Assembly: GCF_000426505.1 (NCBI RefSeq)
Contig: NZ_KE384531.1
Coordinates: 433,384 to 497,383, forward strand
Reading direction: 5' to 3'
DNA: 64,000 nucleotides
Source of the DNA: Nisaea denitrificans DSM 18348
Lineage (GTDB): Bacteria; Pseudomonadota; Alphaproteobacteria; Thalassobaculales; Thalassobaculaceae
Under the pieces are notes generated by a model that was given only the letters and a program-made list of their open reading frames with translations, made no database searches and was not told the origin of the DNA. Within the stretch, counting starts at the first letter, position 1. Every line of letters begins with the position of its first letter. The position numbers and the translations under genes are program-made. Positions 43,146-52,568 of the stretch are shown here, piece after piece.

Positions 43146-45665
43146 ATGACGATTTCTCCTCTCCTGGCTGACGCCAAATCCGCGCATCACGCGGGCGATC
43201 TGGAGCGTGCGATCACCGGTTACCGTTCCGTTCTTGAAGGCGGACCGGATGCGGCAACAAGCAACCTGCTCGCCATTGCGCTGGACGGAAGCGGCCGTGC
43301 CGACGAAGCGGAGTCGGTGCTGGCCCGTGCCCATGAGATGGAACCGGACCTGGCTGATCCGGCACTCAATCTTGCCCGCCTCAGACTGAGGCGCGGAGCG
43401 GTTGAAGAAGCCGTTCCGCCTCTTCGGAGGGCCGGGACAACGGGCAGTCAGGAAGCTCTGGCGCTCCTTTTCGAAGTTGCCTGTGCTGCCGGTCTGCATG
43501 CGGATGTTCTGAACACAGGCCGCCGGCTCCTGGCTGACGGAAGCCTGCAGGCGCAGCAGGCGGAACGGCTTGGCGAGATCGCATTCCGGACCGAAGCAGA
43601 AGATGCGCCGGCGATCCTGGAGAATGCCGTCAGGCGTTTCCCGGACTCGGCTCGCTTGCATCTCCTGATGGCTCATCATCTCGGTCGCCACGGCACGCAT
43701 GACGCGGCGGTGACGGCGTTCCGACGGAGCCAGTGTCTCAATCCGGCAGACCTGGACGCTGTTTTCAATGCGGCTCGTATTCTCGATCTGTCCGGGCAGA
43801 ACAGTGCTGCCAGCCGCGAGTGCAACCGGGCACTGGCAATTGCTCCCGGTTGGCCGGATGCCTTGCTTCTCTGTGCCCGTATCGAGGCTCTGCATGGAAG
43901 TCCGGCCCGGGCACGCGCCCTCGCGGCGCAGGCACTGGCCGCGCTTCCCACAAGTGCGAAAGCACATGCTGCCTTTGCCCTTGCCCGTTTCGCCGGGGGA
44001 GAGAAAGAGGCGGCCATTGCGGGCCACAGGCGCGCATTGCTGCTCGATCCGGCGGATGCGATGGAATGGAATGACCGGGGGGTGATGCTCAAGCAGGTCG
44101 GCACTGTCGACGATGCTGATCTTGCCTATGGGCGGGCCCGCACAGTTTCACCGGATCTGCTTCCTGCGATCAAAAACCACGCGGCGCTTCTGTTCGACAT
44201 GACAGACATGGAGGCCGCCGCCGACGCCTACGATCATGCGCTCCGGATTGCACCGGACGATGCTGGCCTTGCGATGAAGCGGGCAATGACCTTCCCGACC
44301 ATCCTGCGGTCCGAAGCTGAAATCGATGCCATACGGGCGGATATCGAGCGGCGGATGCTGGCGATCAAGCACTCCGGTATGGTGATGACGGATCCTCTTA
44401 AAGAAGTCGGTCGGCCGAATTTCTATCTTGCCTATCACGGCCGGAACGACCGCGGTCTGCAGACGTTGATTGCCGAGACCTATCTCGCGCTTTGTCCCGC
44501 TCTCGGTTTTGTTGCGCCGCATTGCCGGTCGCCGAAAGCGCGCTCCGGCGGCAAGTTGAAGATCGGCTTCCTGTCGAAATTTTTCTACGATCATTCGGTC
44601 AAGTTCATCAGCGAAGGCATCATCCGCAATCTCGATCCCGCGCTTTTCGAGGTGCATCTGATCAGCACCATGGAGCCGCAGGATGTAGATATCTTCCCGC
44701 CGGGCCAAGGGCCTGCCGGGTATACACGGATCGAGGAAGACCTTTTCCAGGCGCAGCAGGATATTGCGGCGCTGGAGCTGGATATCCTGGTGTTCGGCGA
44801 TATCGGGATGGAGCCGCTCAGCTATTATCTCGGGTTCGCGCGATTTGCCCCTGTGCAATGCGTCATGCAGGGACATCCGGTCACGACCGGCCTGCCGCAT
44901 ATGGATTACTTCGTTTGCAGCGCCTTGCAGGAAATTGAGGGCGCGGAGGCGCATTACACGGAAATGCCGATCCGGGTGAAGGATATCCCGCTCTGCTATC
45001 CGGATTTGCCGGAGGTCCCGGACAAACGGCTTTCCTACTTCGGCCTGCCGGAGGACCGGACGCTCTATTTCTGCCCACAAACCCTGTTCAAGTTTCACCC
45101 GGATTTCGATTCGATCCTGAAAGGCATTCTGGAGGGCGATCCGGACGGCATGCTGGTGCTGCTGAAAGACCGGCAAGAGACCCGGAACCGTCAGCTCGAA
45201 GCACGCCTGTCGGAGACGCTTGGCGATCTGACGCAACGCATTCACTGGGTCGGCCGCCTGCCGAAACTCGATTATTACGCCTTGCTGAAACACAGCGCGG
45301 CGATGCTCGACACCACTCATTTCTGCGGGGGGAATACAACTATCCAGGCGCTTGGCCTCGGTATCCCACCGATCACCCTGCCGGCGGATTATGTGCGGGG
45401 CAGGATGACGATTGGCTGGCTGAAGGCCATCGATGTGATGGAGCTGGTTGCGGACACGCCGGATGATTACGTCCGTATCACGCTCGCTTGCGGCACCGAC
45501 CCGGCATGGCGGGCCAAAGTCGTCGCGAAAATCGAGGCAAGAAAACACGAACTGTTCGAAAACCAGGCCTGCGTCCGGGAGCTGGAAGAGTTTTTCCCTG
45601 AAGCCTATGACGCTGCCTTGCGGGGAGAACGGCTACGTTGGATTTCCGGGCGCCATATGCCCTGA
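43146..45665 (+). CDS. TPR protein with O-GlcNAc-transferase-like (GT41) catalytic domain
   Basis: An 839-residue protein. About 400 residues of tetratricopeptide-type repeats (DLERAITGYRSVLEGGPD, GRADEAESVLARAHEMEPD, and so on) precede a GT41 domain. The domain begins GGKLKIGFLSKFFYDHSVKFISEGIIRNLD and includes LDILVFGDIGMEPLSYYLGFARFAPVQCVMQGHPVTTG and SAAMLDTTHFCGGNTTIQALGLGIPPITL. It probably glycosylates cytoplasmic proteins or surface-component precursors; acceptors are unknown. The convergent neighbour is a second glycosyltransferase-like protein. Confidence 0.9.
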   Translation: MTISPLLADAKSAHHAGDLERAITGYRSVLEGGPDAATSNLLAIALDGSGRADEAESVLARAHEMEPDLADPALNLARLRLRRGAVEEAVPPLRRAGTTGSQEALALLFEVACAAGLHADVLNTGRRLLADGSLQAQQAERLGEIAFRTEAEDAPAILENAVRRFPDSARLHLLMAHHLGRHGTHDAAVTAFRRSQCLNPADLDAVFNAARILDLSGQNSAASRECNRALAIAPGWPDALLLCARIEALHGSPARARALAAQALAALPTSAKAHAAFALARFAGGEKEAAIAGHRRALLLDPADAMEWNDRGVMLKQVGTVDDADLAYGRARTVSPDLLPAIKNHAALLFDMTDMEAAADAYDHALRIAPDDAGLAMKRAMTFPTILRSEAEIDAIRADIERRMLAIKHSGMVMTDPLKEVGRPNFYLAYHGRNDRGLQTLIAETYLALCPALGFVAPHCRSPKARSGGKLKIGFLSKFFYDHSVKFISEGIIRNLDPALFEVHLISTMEPQDVDIFPPGQGPAGYTRIEEDLFQAQQDIAALELDILVFGDIGMEPLSYYLGFARFAPVQCVMQGHPVTTGLPHMDYFVCSALQEIEGAEAHYTEMPIRVKDIPLCYPDLPEVPDKRLSYFGLPEDRTLYFCPQTLFKFHPDFDSILKGILEGDPDGMLVLLKDRQETRNRQLEARLSETLGDLTQRIHWVGRLPKLDYYALLKHSAAMLDTTHFCGGNTTIQALGLGIPPITLPADYVRGRMTIGWLKAIDVMELVADTPDDYVRITLACGTDPAWRAKVVAKIEARKHELFENQACVRELEEFFPEAYDAALRGERLRWISGRHMP

Positions 45666-45676
45666 GACGGGGGCAT

Positions 45677-46954
45677 TTAGACGAAATCTGGAACCTGATC
45701 CAATTGCGCGTCGGCCAGTGAGCCCCAGCCGAGAGCATGGGTGAAAAGATCGAGCCCGCGCGATCTAGCGTACTGATTGCCGTTCAGTCGTGCCTGATAG
45801 GACATGCTCCGGGCGAGAAAACGCTCCTTCATTTCCGATGTCCGGCTTTCCGTCCCGTTTTCGAGTCGTCCGATCATTTCCATCGTCGCCAGTTCTATGG
45901 CGCGACCTGAATTCTCCATCGGAGCGATTCCTGCGTCCTGATAGAATTGTGCGTCGGGCAGAGGTGTTGAATTGAGGGTGATCGGTAGGTCACGCTCCAG
46001 AATTTGCTGATAGGTGAGAGGTGCTGAAGCCCCGGTTTCGATGAGCGGTTTATAGAGGAACAGATCGCCCGGCAGATGATGACCGAAAATGGTCGGGATC
46101 AGGTTTGTCGTCAGGCTCGGCCGTCCGAAGGCGCGGACCAGACCTTCCGGTCCGGATTGGCAATTGATTGACAGGAAACACTGCCCGCAGAGGAAGACAT
46201 CCATCCAGTCTTCGTGGTCATCCAGATGGGGCACGTCGAAGACAAGACCACTCCCGGTATTCAACAACGGGTCATCCTTGCTGCCAATGCGGAAAACCGG
46301 GAACCCCTGTTGTGTCAGCCATTCAATGGCGGGGAGGAAATTCTCCAGCGACGCTGTGCGCATCACACCTTCACGTCTGTTGACCGGGTTGGATACGTGC
46401 TCCACGTCCCGGACATGGAGAAGGATGAAACGGCGCCCGGCTTCAATGCCGAGCCGGTTTAGCCAATGCCAGCCGCGTTCCAGTAACTGCTCATCCATGG
46501 AAAGAAACGACGGCCCGTGGGTCCAGCGCTCCATTCCATAATCTCTATAAAACCGCAAAATATGTGCGGCATATAGATCGTATGGTCCTTTCTGTACGAG
46601 CCCCTGATTGAGCAGTGACGAATAGAGCACCAGCTTGTCGTTGGTCTCGATGATCGTGAATTGCTTCGCAAGCAGATCGAACAGACCCTGATTGATCCCG
46701 GCGTCACTTCTTGGCGGTGTGATCAGCACGATCTGCTCGTACATGCTTCCGAACATTGTCTTCAGATAATGAGGTTCCGGGCCCAGATGCCCGATATGCC
46801 GCGCGAGCGGAAGAGTGGCGACCAAACTGCGCGCGCCCTTTCGCAAATATGGCTGCACGAGGCCGCGCAACCTGTCATCGAATTGTGGAGAGGACAGAAG
46901 GGTCAGCAGGTCTGAAATGTCGGGGTTAGGCTCGTTAACGGCCATCATAGTCAA
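45677..46954 (-). CDS. TIGR04372-type glycosyltransferase-like protein
   Basis: A 425-residue soluble protein that I assign to the TIGR04372 family. Evidence is the segment AGRRFILLHVRDVEHVSNPVNRREGVMRTASLENFLPAIEWLTQQGFPVFRIGSKDD and the later FLSINCQSGPEGLVRAFGRPSLTTNL. These proteins occur in surface polysaccharide clusters and are thought to be glycosyltransferases. Alternative ATGs at 46948 and 46945 exist. Its start overlaps the end of the VOC gene by 10-20 bases, so the two are translationally linked. It is convergent with the GT41 gene (11 bases). Confidence 0.8.
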   Translation of the reverse strand: MTMMAVNEPNPDISDLLTLLSSPQFDDRLRGLVQPYLRKGARSLVATLPLARHIGHLGPEPHYLKTMFGSMYEQIVLITPPRSDAGINQGLFDLLAKQFTIIETNDKLVLYSSLLNQGLVQKGPYDLYAAHILRFYRDYGMERWTHGPSFLSMDEQLLERGWHWLNRLGIEAGRRFILLHVRDVEHVSNPVNRREGVMRTASLENFLPAIEWLTQQGFPVFRIGSKDDPLLNTGSGLVFDVPHLDDHEDWMDVFLCGQCFLSINCQSGPEGLVRAFGRPSLTTNLIPTIFGHHLPGDLFLYKPLIETGASAPLTYQQILERDLPITLNSTPLPDAQFYQDAGIAPMENSGRAIELATMEMIGRLENGTESRTSEMKERFLARSMSYQARLNGNQYARSRGLDLFTHALGWGSLADAQLDQVPDFV

Positions 46955-47342
46955 TCAGGTCAGCTTCTTCCCCGGGCGCAAAGTCGATGTGGATATGATT
47001 GCCGTCATGATCGTGGATGTTCACCTGCTGAATTCCCATTTCCGGCAGCACGCCGCAGCGGTAGGCAACTTTCTGCTCCCGCAGATGCGCGAGGAAAGTC
47101 CCCAGCCCTTCCGCCGAAATCGCAAAATGTTCAAGCTGCGCGTCGGGGCGGTAGGGGGCAGGGTCGTCCTTTACGCCGACCAGATGCACCATCGCGGCGC
47201 CGTTGGCGTAAAGCCAGGCGCCGGGAAACGGGAAGGGCGGGCGCTCGCCGGGATGCATGTCCAGCACCCGGCCGTACCATGCGACCATCGCATCGAGATT
47301 CTGTGTCCGGAGGTTCACGTGATCGAGCGTCTTGAGCGCCAT
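46935..47342 (-). CDS. VOC-superfamily protein (glyoxalase-like)
   Basis: A 135-residue metal-binding beta-alpha-beta-beta-beta fold protein. Metal-ligand positions are suggested by LDHVNLRT (His near residue 8), AQLEHFAISAEG (His about 72) and the C-terminal DHDGNHIHIDF. Roles range from lactoylglutathione lyase to dioxygenase and antibiotic resistance; the sequence does not decide. Its end overlaps the TIGR04372 start. Confidence 0.88.
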   Translation of the reverse strand: MALKTLDHVNLRTQNLDAMVAWYGRVLDMHPGERPPFPFPGAWLYANGAAMVHLVGVKDDPAPYRPDAQLEHFAISAEGLGTFLAHLREQKVAYRCGVLPEMGIQQVNIHDHDGNHIHIDFAPGEEADLIDYDGR

Positions 47343-47406
47343 GGGCTTTCCTTTTTGTTCACGTTATGTTTCGATCCGGTAGGGCAATTCGGAAGAAGCT
47401 TACCTC

Positions 47407-48624
47407 ATGGCCGACATCATACCCAATCGCGACGCGCGGCGTCTGTTTCTCCATTTGCACGCGCTGTCGGAGTCTCCCGGCCGGCCGTTCAGGCGAAAGG
47501 ATCTGCCGGAGCTGATCCATCGCATCGGTTTCGTGCAGGTAGATAGCATCCGCACCGTGGAGCGGGCGCATCACCACATCCTGTTTTCCCGCGCGACCTC
47601 CTACAAGCCGGAATGGCTGCACCACCATATCGAGCGGGAGCGCACCCTGTTCGAGAACTGGACGCACGATGCCTCGGTGATCCCGGTCGAATTCTATCGG
47701 TACTGGAAGCCGAAATTCGCCCGCACGCGCGACCGGCTGATGAGCCGGGACTGGTGGCGGGAACGGCTTGGCGAGGATTACGAGGAAACCTGCGCCCGGA
47801 TTCGCGCCCACATCATCGAGAACGGCCCTGTCCGGTCCCGTGACCTGACGGAAGGCGAGAGCCATCACGATGGCAGCGACGAGAACAAGGCCTGGTGGGG
47901 CTGGAAGCCGTCGAAATCCGCGCTCGAACATCTCTGGCGCACGGGAGAGCTGGCTGTCTCTGCCCGTGAAGGCTTTCAGAAGGTCTATGACATCGCCTCC
48001 AACGTGGTGCCTGCCGAACATTTCGAGCCGGTGGTGCATGACGAGGAATTCATCGACTGGGCCTGCCGGTCCGCCCTTGTGCGGCTTGGCTTTGCGACGC
48101 CGGGGGAGTTGGCCGCCTATTGGGATGCGATCTCTCCTGCGGAAGCGAAAGCCTGGGCCGAGCAGCAAACCGCAGAAACAGCCATTTCGGTCGAGGTCGA
48201 GAATGCGGACGGTACCCTGCGGCAGCATCTGGCCCGGCCCGAAGTCTTTCACCGGACGGCCGCCGCACCGACACCGCCCGGCCGTATCCGGTTCCTCAGT
48301 CCGTTCGACCCGGCACTGCGCGACCGCAAGCGCCTGCAACGCCTGTTCGGGTACGACTATCGGATCGAGGTTTTCGTGCCCGAGGCGAAACGGGAATACG
48401 GGTATTACGTCTTCCCGATGCTGGAAGGCGACAGGCTGGTTGGCCGGATCGACATGAAGGCCGATCGGCCTGCTGGCGTGCTCCGGGTGCGCAAGCACTG
48501 GCTAGAACCACGTCTCAGCCTTACCGCGCAGCGCAAGGCCCGGATGGAGGCAGAGCTGCTGCGGTGGCTGAAATATCTCGGGCTGGATCGGGCCGAAGGA
48601 GACGGCTTCGATGCCGCCCTTTAG
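47407..48624 (+). CDS. YcaQ/AlkX-type DNA glycosylase (winged-helix HTH_42)
   Basis: A 405-residue protein of the YcaQ/AlzX superfamily, which unhooks interstrand crosslinks and removes bulky alkylated bases. Recognisable segments are FRRKDLPELIHRIGFVQVDSIRTVERAHHHILFSRA near the N-terminus, with a conserved QVDS motif, and FLSPFDPALRDRKRLQRLFGYDYRIEVFVP. It is divergent from the VOC gene and overlaps the end of the convergent LysR gene by 4 bases. Confidence 0.9.
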   Translation: MADIIPNRDARRLFLHLHALSESPGRPFRRKDLPELIHRIGFVQVDSIRTVERAHHHILFSRATSYKPEWLHHHIERERTLFENWTHDASVIPVEFYRYWKPKFARTRDRLMSRDWWRERLGEDYEETCARIRAHIIENGPVRSRDLTEGESHHDGSDENKAWWGWKPSKSALEHLWRTGELAVSAREGFQKVYDIASNVVPAEHFEPVVHDEEFIDWACRSALVRLGFATPGELAAYWDAISPAEAKAWAEQQTAETAISVEVENADGTLRQHLARPEVFHRTAAAPTPPGRIRFLSPFDPALRDRKRLQRLFGYDYRIEVFVPEAKREYGYYVFPMLEGDRLVGRIDMKADRPAGVLRVRKHWLEPRLSLTAQRKARMEAELLRWLKYLGLDRAEGDGFDAAL

Positions 48625-49538
48625 CCTATGGTGGGATTGTCCCGGCGTTTCAGAACTGTTTTTGCCGTATCGATGAACGCCCGGAGCTTGGGGTTGTTTC
48701 CTGCCCGGTCCGGGAAATAAAGAAACAGGCCGGTTTCCTCGACAGAGGCTTCCGGCAAGATCTCGACAAGCCGTCCGTCTGCCAGTTCCGCCGCGATTTT
48801 CGGCTCGAACATGTAGATGATACCCAGCCCTTCCAGCGCGAAGTCGATCGCGACGTTCATGTCGTTCACGATCAGGTTGCCTGCGGAGGGGACAGCAATC
48901 TCTCCGCTGCCGCTCTCCAGTTCCCAATCGTAGAGTGCCCCGCCCGAATGCCTGTATGAGAGGCAGTTATGATCCGCCAGGTCCTTAATGGAAGCGGGCT
49001 GCCCGTGCTGCTCGATATAGGAGGGTGCTGCGGCCATGATGGTCCGGAAGGGAGGGGACAGGCGGAGGATCTTCATGTCCTGATCGATGGTGCCGCCGAG
49101 TCGAATGCCGGCATCGAAATTCTCCGCAACGATGTCGATCAGACGCTTGTCCGCCGAAACCTCAATTGTCAGGTCCGGGTATCGTTTTGTCATTTCCCTG
49201 ATAACCGGCGTCACCACCATGTCGATAAAGGGCTGGGCAATGGTCAGGCGCAGCAACCCGGAAACCTGCCCCTGAGCCGACTTCAACCGCTCCAGCGCGT
49301 CGTCGATGCCGGTAATGGAGGGGCCGGTGGTATCGACGAGTAGCTGTCCCCAGTCGGTCAGTGAGACGCTGCGGGTGGTACGAGCGAAGAGCGGAAGGCC
49401 GAGCCGATCCTCAACCAGCCTGACGGAATGGCTGACTGCGGAAGCGCTCATGCCGAGCTCTTTGGCGGCAGCCGCGAAGCCGCCCCGGCGCGCAACGGCG
49501 AGGACGACGGGAAGGTGGGGGAGGATGTCTCTCTGCAT
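48621..49538 (-). CDS. LysR-family transcriptional regulator
   Basis: A 305-residue regulator with a typical N-terminal winged helix (FAAAAKELGMSASAVSHSVRLVEDRLGLPLFARTTRSVSLTDWG) and a two-lobe effector domain. I prefer the ATG at 49538; a GTG at 49556 would add 6 residues. It is divergent from the molybdenum hydroxylase genes beginning 138 bases away and is probably their regulator, the usual LysR arrangement. Confidence 0.92.
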   Translation of the reverse strand: MQRDILPHLPVVLAVARRGGFAAAAKELGMSASAVSHSVRLVEDRLGLPLFARTTRSVSLTDWGQLLVDTTGPSITGIDDALERLKSAQGQVSGLLRLTIAQPFIDMVVTPVIREMTKRYPDLTIEVSADKRLIDIVAENFDAGIRLGGTIDQDMKILRLSPPFRTIMAAAPSYIEQHGQPASIKDLADHNCLSYRHSGGALYDWELESGSGEIAVPSAGNLIVNDMNVAIDFALEGLGIIYMFEPKIAAELADGRLVEILPEASVEETGLFLYFPDRAGNNPKLRAFIDTAKTVLKRRDNPTIG

Positions 49539-49676
49539 TGCTGAAAAATATTGCACAATACATGCAGTTCAAGGGTGGATATCTTTTTCGCAAGAGGACC
49601 CATCTCTCTCCCAACGGCGACGAAAGCGGCGTGGGGATGCGCCGGCGAGCTTTCGCGCGTGTGGGAGAGCTGAAAA

Positions 49677-50135
49677 ATGATCACACTTAATCTGAACGGC
49701 ACCGAGCATCAGCTCGATGCCGACGCGGATACTCCACTGCTGTGGGCGATCCGCGACCATGCCGGTCTGACCGGAACGAAATTCGGTTGCGGCCTGGCAC
49801 AATGCGGGGCCTGTACCGTGCATGTCGATGGGGCGCCGGTGCGCTCCTGTCAGACGTTCCTTGGCGATATCGAAGGGGCGAAAGTCACCACGATCGAAGG
49901 CGTCTCCGGCAAGGTGGCCGAGACGGTGCAGACGGTCTGGGCCGAGCTGGATGTGCCGCAATGCGGCTATTGCCAGTCCGGGCAGATCATGTCGGCGGCC
50001 GCGCTGCTGGCGGAAACGCCGAAGCCGACGGATGACGATATCGACGCGGCGATGAGCGGAAACCTTTGCCGCTGCGCCACCTACCAACGCATTCGCGCCG
50101 CGATCCATGTCGCCGCCGACCGTCTGGAGGCCTGA
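49677..50135 (+). CDS. (2Fe-2S) subunit of a molybdenum hydroxylase (IorA type)
   Basis: A 152-residue electron-transfer subunit with both cluster motifs: the plant-ferredoxin type [20 protein letters not shown] with C41, C46 and C49, and the helical type [13 protein letters not shown] and [11 protein letters not shown]. It passes electrons from the molybdenum subunit encoded 3 bases downstream. Two-subunit enzymes of this type (isoquinoline 1-oxidoreductase, aldehyde dehydrogenases) have no FAD subunit. Confidence 0.93.
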   Translation: MITLNLNGTEHQLDADADTPLLWAIRDHAGLTGTKFGCGLAQCGACTVHVDGAPVRSCQTFLGDIEGAKVTTIEGVSGKVAETVQTVWAELDVPQCGYCQSGQIMSAAALLAETPKPTDDDIDAAMSGNLCRCATYQRIRAAIHVAADRLEA

Positions 50136-50138
50136 TCG

Positions 50139-52346
50139 ATGCTGTCTCATAAACTCAATGCACTTGCCGAACGCGCGAAGACCAAACCGGTCTCCCGCCG
50201 CGGCTTTCTGCTGTCCGCCGCAGCCACCTCGGCGGGCCTTGCCATTGGCTACCGGCCGCTTGCCGGTCTGGCTGCAACAGAGCAGTCCAAACAGGGCGAT
50301 GAACTCGCGGCCTATATCGCAATTTCCGAAGACGACACGGTGACCATCTATTCCTCGCAATTCGATATGGGGCAGGGCTCCTATCACGGCATCGCTACGC
50401 TGGTTCTGGAAGAGCTGGGCGCGGACTGGGCACAGGTGAAGGTCGAAGGCGCGTCGGCGGACGTGCGCCATTACGGCAACGTCATGTGGGGCGGCGGCTT
50501 CCAGGGCTCCGGCGGTTCCACCTCGATGGCGTCTTCCTGGGACCGGTATCGCAAGGCCGGCGCCGCCGCCCGGATGATGCTGGTCGAGGCGGCCGCGCAG
50601 GCCTGGGGCGTTCCGGCGTCCGAGATCACGGTCAGCAAGGGCGTCATTGCCCATGCGGGTTCCGGCAAGTCTTCCGGTTTCGGCGCTTTCGCGAAACCGG
50701 CGTCGGGCCTGACAATCCCGGACACCATCGCGCTGAAGGACAGGTCCGAATGGACAGAGATCGGCAATCCGGATCTGAAGCGGTTCGACCGTGTCGGCAA
50801 GACCAAAGGCGAGCAGGATTTCACCATTGATGTGAAATTGCCCGGCATGCTGACCGCCGTAATGATCCACCCGCCGAAATTCGGTGCGACGGTTGCCAGT
50901 TTCGACGCGGATGAAGCCAAAGCGCTGAAAGGCGTCACCGACGTGGTGGCGATCGACCGGGGCGTTGCGGTGGTGGCGACGGATATGTGGTCCGCACTGA
51001 AGGGCCGGGACCTCGTTACAGTCACCTGGGACGAGAGCAAGGCGGAGACCCGCGGTTCGGCGCAGATCATGGCCGAATATCATGCTCTGGCCACGAAGGC
51101 CCCGACGGCGGTTGCCCGAACCGACGGCGAGCCGGAAGCTGCTCTGGCTTCTGCTGCCAAGGTGCTGGAAGCGACCTATGAGTTTCCGTATCTCGCCCAT
51201 GCGGCGATGGAGCCGATGAATGCCGTTGCGCATATGAACAGCGACGGGGTTCTGGAGATCTGGGGCGGCCACCAGATGCCGGATTTCTACCAGCAGATGG
51301 CCTCAAAGGTCGCAGGCGTGGAGTTGGTAAAAACCCGCATGCACATCATGAAGACCGGCGGCGGCTTTGGTCGGCGGGCGACCCCGGACGCGGATGTCAT
51401 CGTCGAGGCGGTGGCCATAGCCAAGGCTATTGGCTGGAAGGCGCCGGTCAAGGTGCAATGGACCCGCGAAAACGACACGCGCGGCGGCCGCTATCGTCCG
51501 GCCTATGTCCACCGGATGCGCGCCGGAATTGACGCTGATGGCAAGTTGGTGGCCTGGGACAATCATATTGTCGGCCAGTCCATCGTTGCTGGCGGTCCCT
51601 TCGCCGGACTGATCAAGGATGGCGTGGATGCCACATCCGTTGAAGGCTCCTCCACCCTGCCTTACGCCATTCCCAATCTTGGCGTTGGGCTGACCACCAC
51701 GGATGTGGGGGTTCCGGTTCTCTGGTGGCGGTCGGTGGGCTCGACTCACACGGCCTATGCGACCGAAATGTTCCTCGACGAGGTGATCGCCGAGATCGGT
51801 GCGGATCAGGTGCAGTTTCGTCTCGACCTGCTGAAGGACCATCCGCGCCACGCGGGCGTCCTCAAGCTGGCGGCGGAAAAAGCCGACTGGGGCAAGAAGC
51901 TGCCTGAAGGCCACCATTGGGGCGTCGCCGTGCATGAGAGCTTTCACTCTTATGTCGCCGAACTGGCCGAGGTTTCGGTTGAGGACGGACAGGTGATCGT
52001 GCACCGGGTCGTGGCGGCCGTCGATGTCGGCACGCCGATCAATCCTGACGTGATCACGGCGCAGGTCGAAGGCGGTATCGGTTTCGGACTTGGCTCGGTC
52101 CTGCAGGAAGAACTGACGCTGACGGATGGCGCGGTGGATCAGGGCAACTACGACACCTATCTGCCGCTCCGCATCGACCTGATGCCGAAGGTCGAGGTGC
52201 ATATCGTGCCCAGCACGGAACGCCCGACCGGTATTGGCGAGCCCGGCGTCCCGCCGATTGGCCCGGCCATTGGCAACGCGGTGTTCCGGGCAACCGGCCA
52301 GCGGGTGCGTACCTTGCCGTTCGAGAAGGGCTTCAAGTCGGCTTAA
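50139..52346 (+). CDS. Molybdopterin-binding subunit of a xanthine-dehydrogenase-family enzyme (IorB type)
   Basis: A 735-residue subunit with a Tat export signal (VSRRGFLLSAAATSAGLA, residues about 20-38), so the enzyme is periplasmic. Family segments include MGQGSYHGIATLVLEELGADW, GGGFGRRATPDADV near residue 405 and the C-terminal GIGEPGVPPIGPAIGNAVFRATGQRVRTLPF, with the catalytic glutamate in GEPG. It hydroxylates an aldehyde or N-heterocycle. A terminator follows, and no maturation factor (XdhC type) is adjacent. Confidence 0.93.
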   Translation: MLSHKLNALAERAKTKPVSRRGFLLSAAATSAGLAIGYRPLAGLAATEQSKQGDELAAYIAISEDDTVTIYSSQFDMGQGSYHGIATLVLEELGADWAQVKVEGASADVRHYGNVMWGGGFQGSGGSTSMASSWDRYRKAGAAARMMLVEAAAQAWGVPASEITVSKGVIAHAGSGKSSGFGAFAKPASGLTIPDTIALKDRSEWTEIGNPDLKRFDRVGKTKGEQDFTIDVKLPGMLTAVMIHPPKFGATVASFDADEAKALKGVTDVVAIDRGVAVVATDMWSALKGRDLVTVTWDESKAETRGSAQIMAEYHALATKAPTAVARTDGEPEAALASAAKVLEATYEFPYLAHAAMEPMNAVAHMNSDGVLEIWGGHQMPDFYQQMASKVAGVELVKTRMHIMKTGGGFGRRATPDADVIVEAVAIAKAIGWKAPVKVQWTRENDTRGGRYRPAYVHRMRAGIDADGKLVAWDNHIVGQSIVAGGPFAGLIKDGVDATSVEGSSTLPYAIPNLGVGLTTTDVGVPVLWWRSVGSTHTAYATEMFLDEVIAEIGADQVQFRLDLLKDHPRHAGVLKLAAEKADWGKKLPEGHHWGVAVHESFHSYVAELAEVSVEDGQVIVHRVVAAVDVGTPINPDVITAQVEGGIGFGLGSVLQEELTLTDGAVDQGNYDTYLPLRIDLMPKVEVHIVPSTERPTGIGEPGVPPIGPAIGNAVFRATGQRVRTLPFEKGFKSA

Positions 52347-52370
52347 CGCTCATCCGATCCGAACAAAGTG

Positions 52371-52403
52371 AACCGCCGCCTGGCAACGGGCGGCGGTTTT
52401 TTT
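52371..52403 (+). terminator. Rho-independent terminator after the molybdenum hydroxylase genes
   Basis: Stem CCGCCGCC/GGCGGCGG (extended by AA/TT) with an 8-base loop and a T run, 25 bases after the stop codon. Confidence 0.92.
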
Positions 52404-52418
52404 ATGTTCATCTTTCAT

Positions 52419-52509
52419 CGTCATCCCGCACTTGATGCGGGACCCAGAGAACGAGGAGTTGTGCTTTATTTATGATCGCCTGGGTCCCGGCTCTCCGGCC
52501 GGAATGACG
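52419..52509. repeat. Long REP-like extragenic palindrome
   Basis: Nested inverted repeats: outer CGTCATcCCG with CGGaATGACG and inner GGGACCCAG (52439-52447) with CTGGGTCCC (52480-52488), around an AT-rich centre. This is a well-known style of dispersed alphaproteobacterial repeat. It is related in sequence to the partial element at 4270-4302. Confidence 0.7.
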
Positions 52510-52568
52510 GCTGTGTGGGTTCTGATAGGCCATGATACTGTTCCCTGATGCAAAGAGGGAGCTTGCGC

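Noticed and set aside
44148-45548. Minus-strand 466-codon frame inside the GT41 gene
   Set aside because: Antisense shadow with Arg/His/Gln-rich content.
49569-51272. Minus-strand 567-codon frame over the molybdenum hydroxylase genes
   Set aside because: Antisense to two well-defined genes; no recognisable domain.
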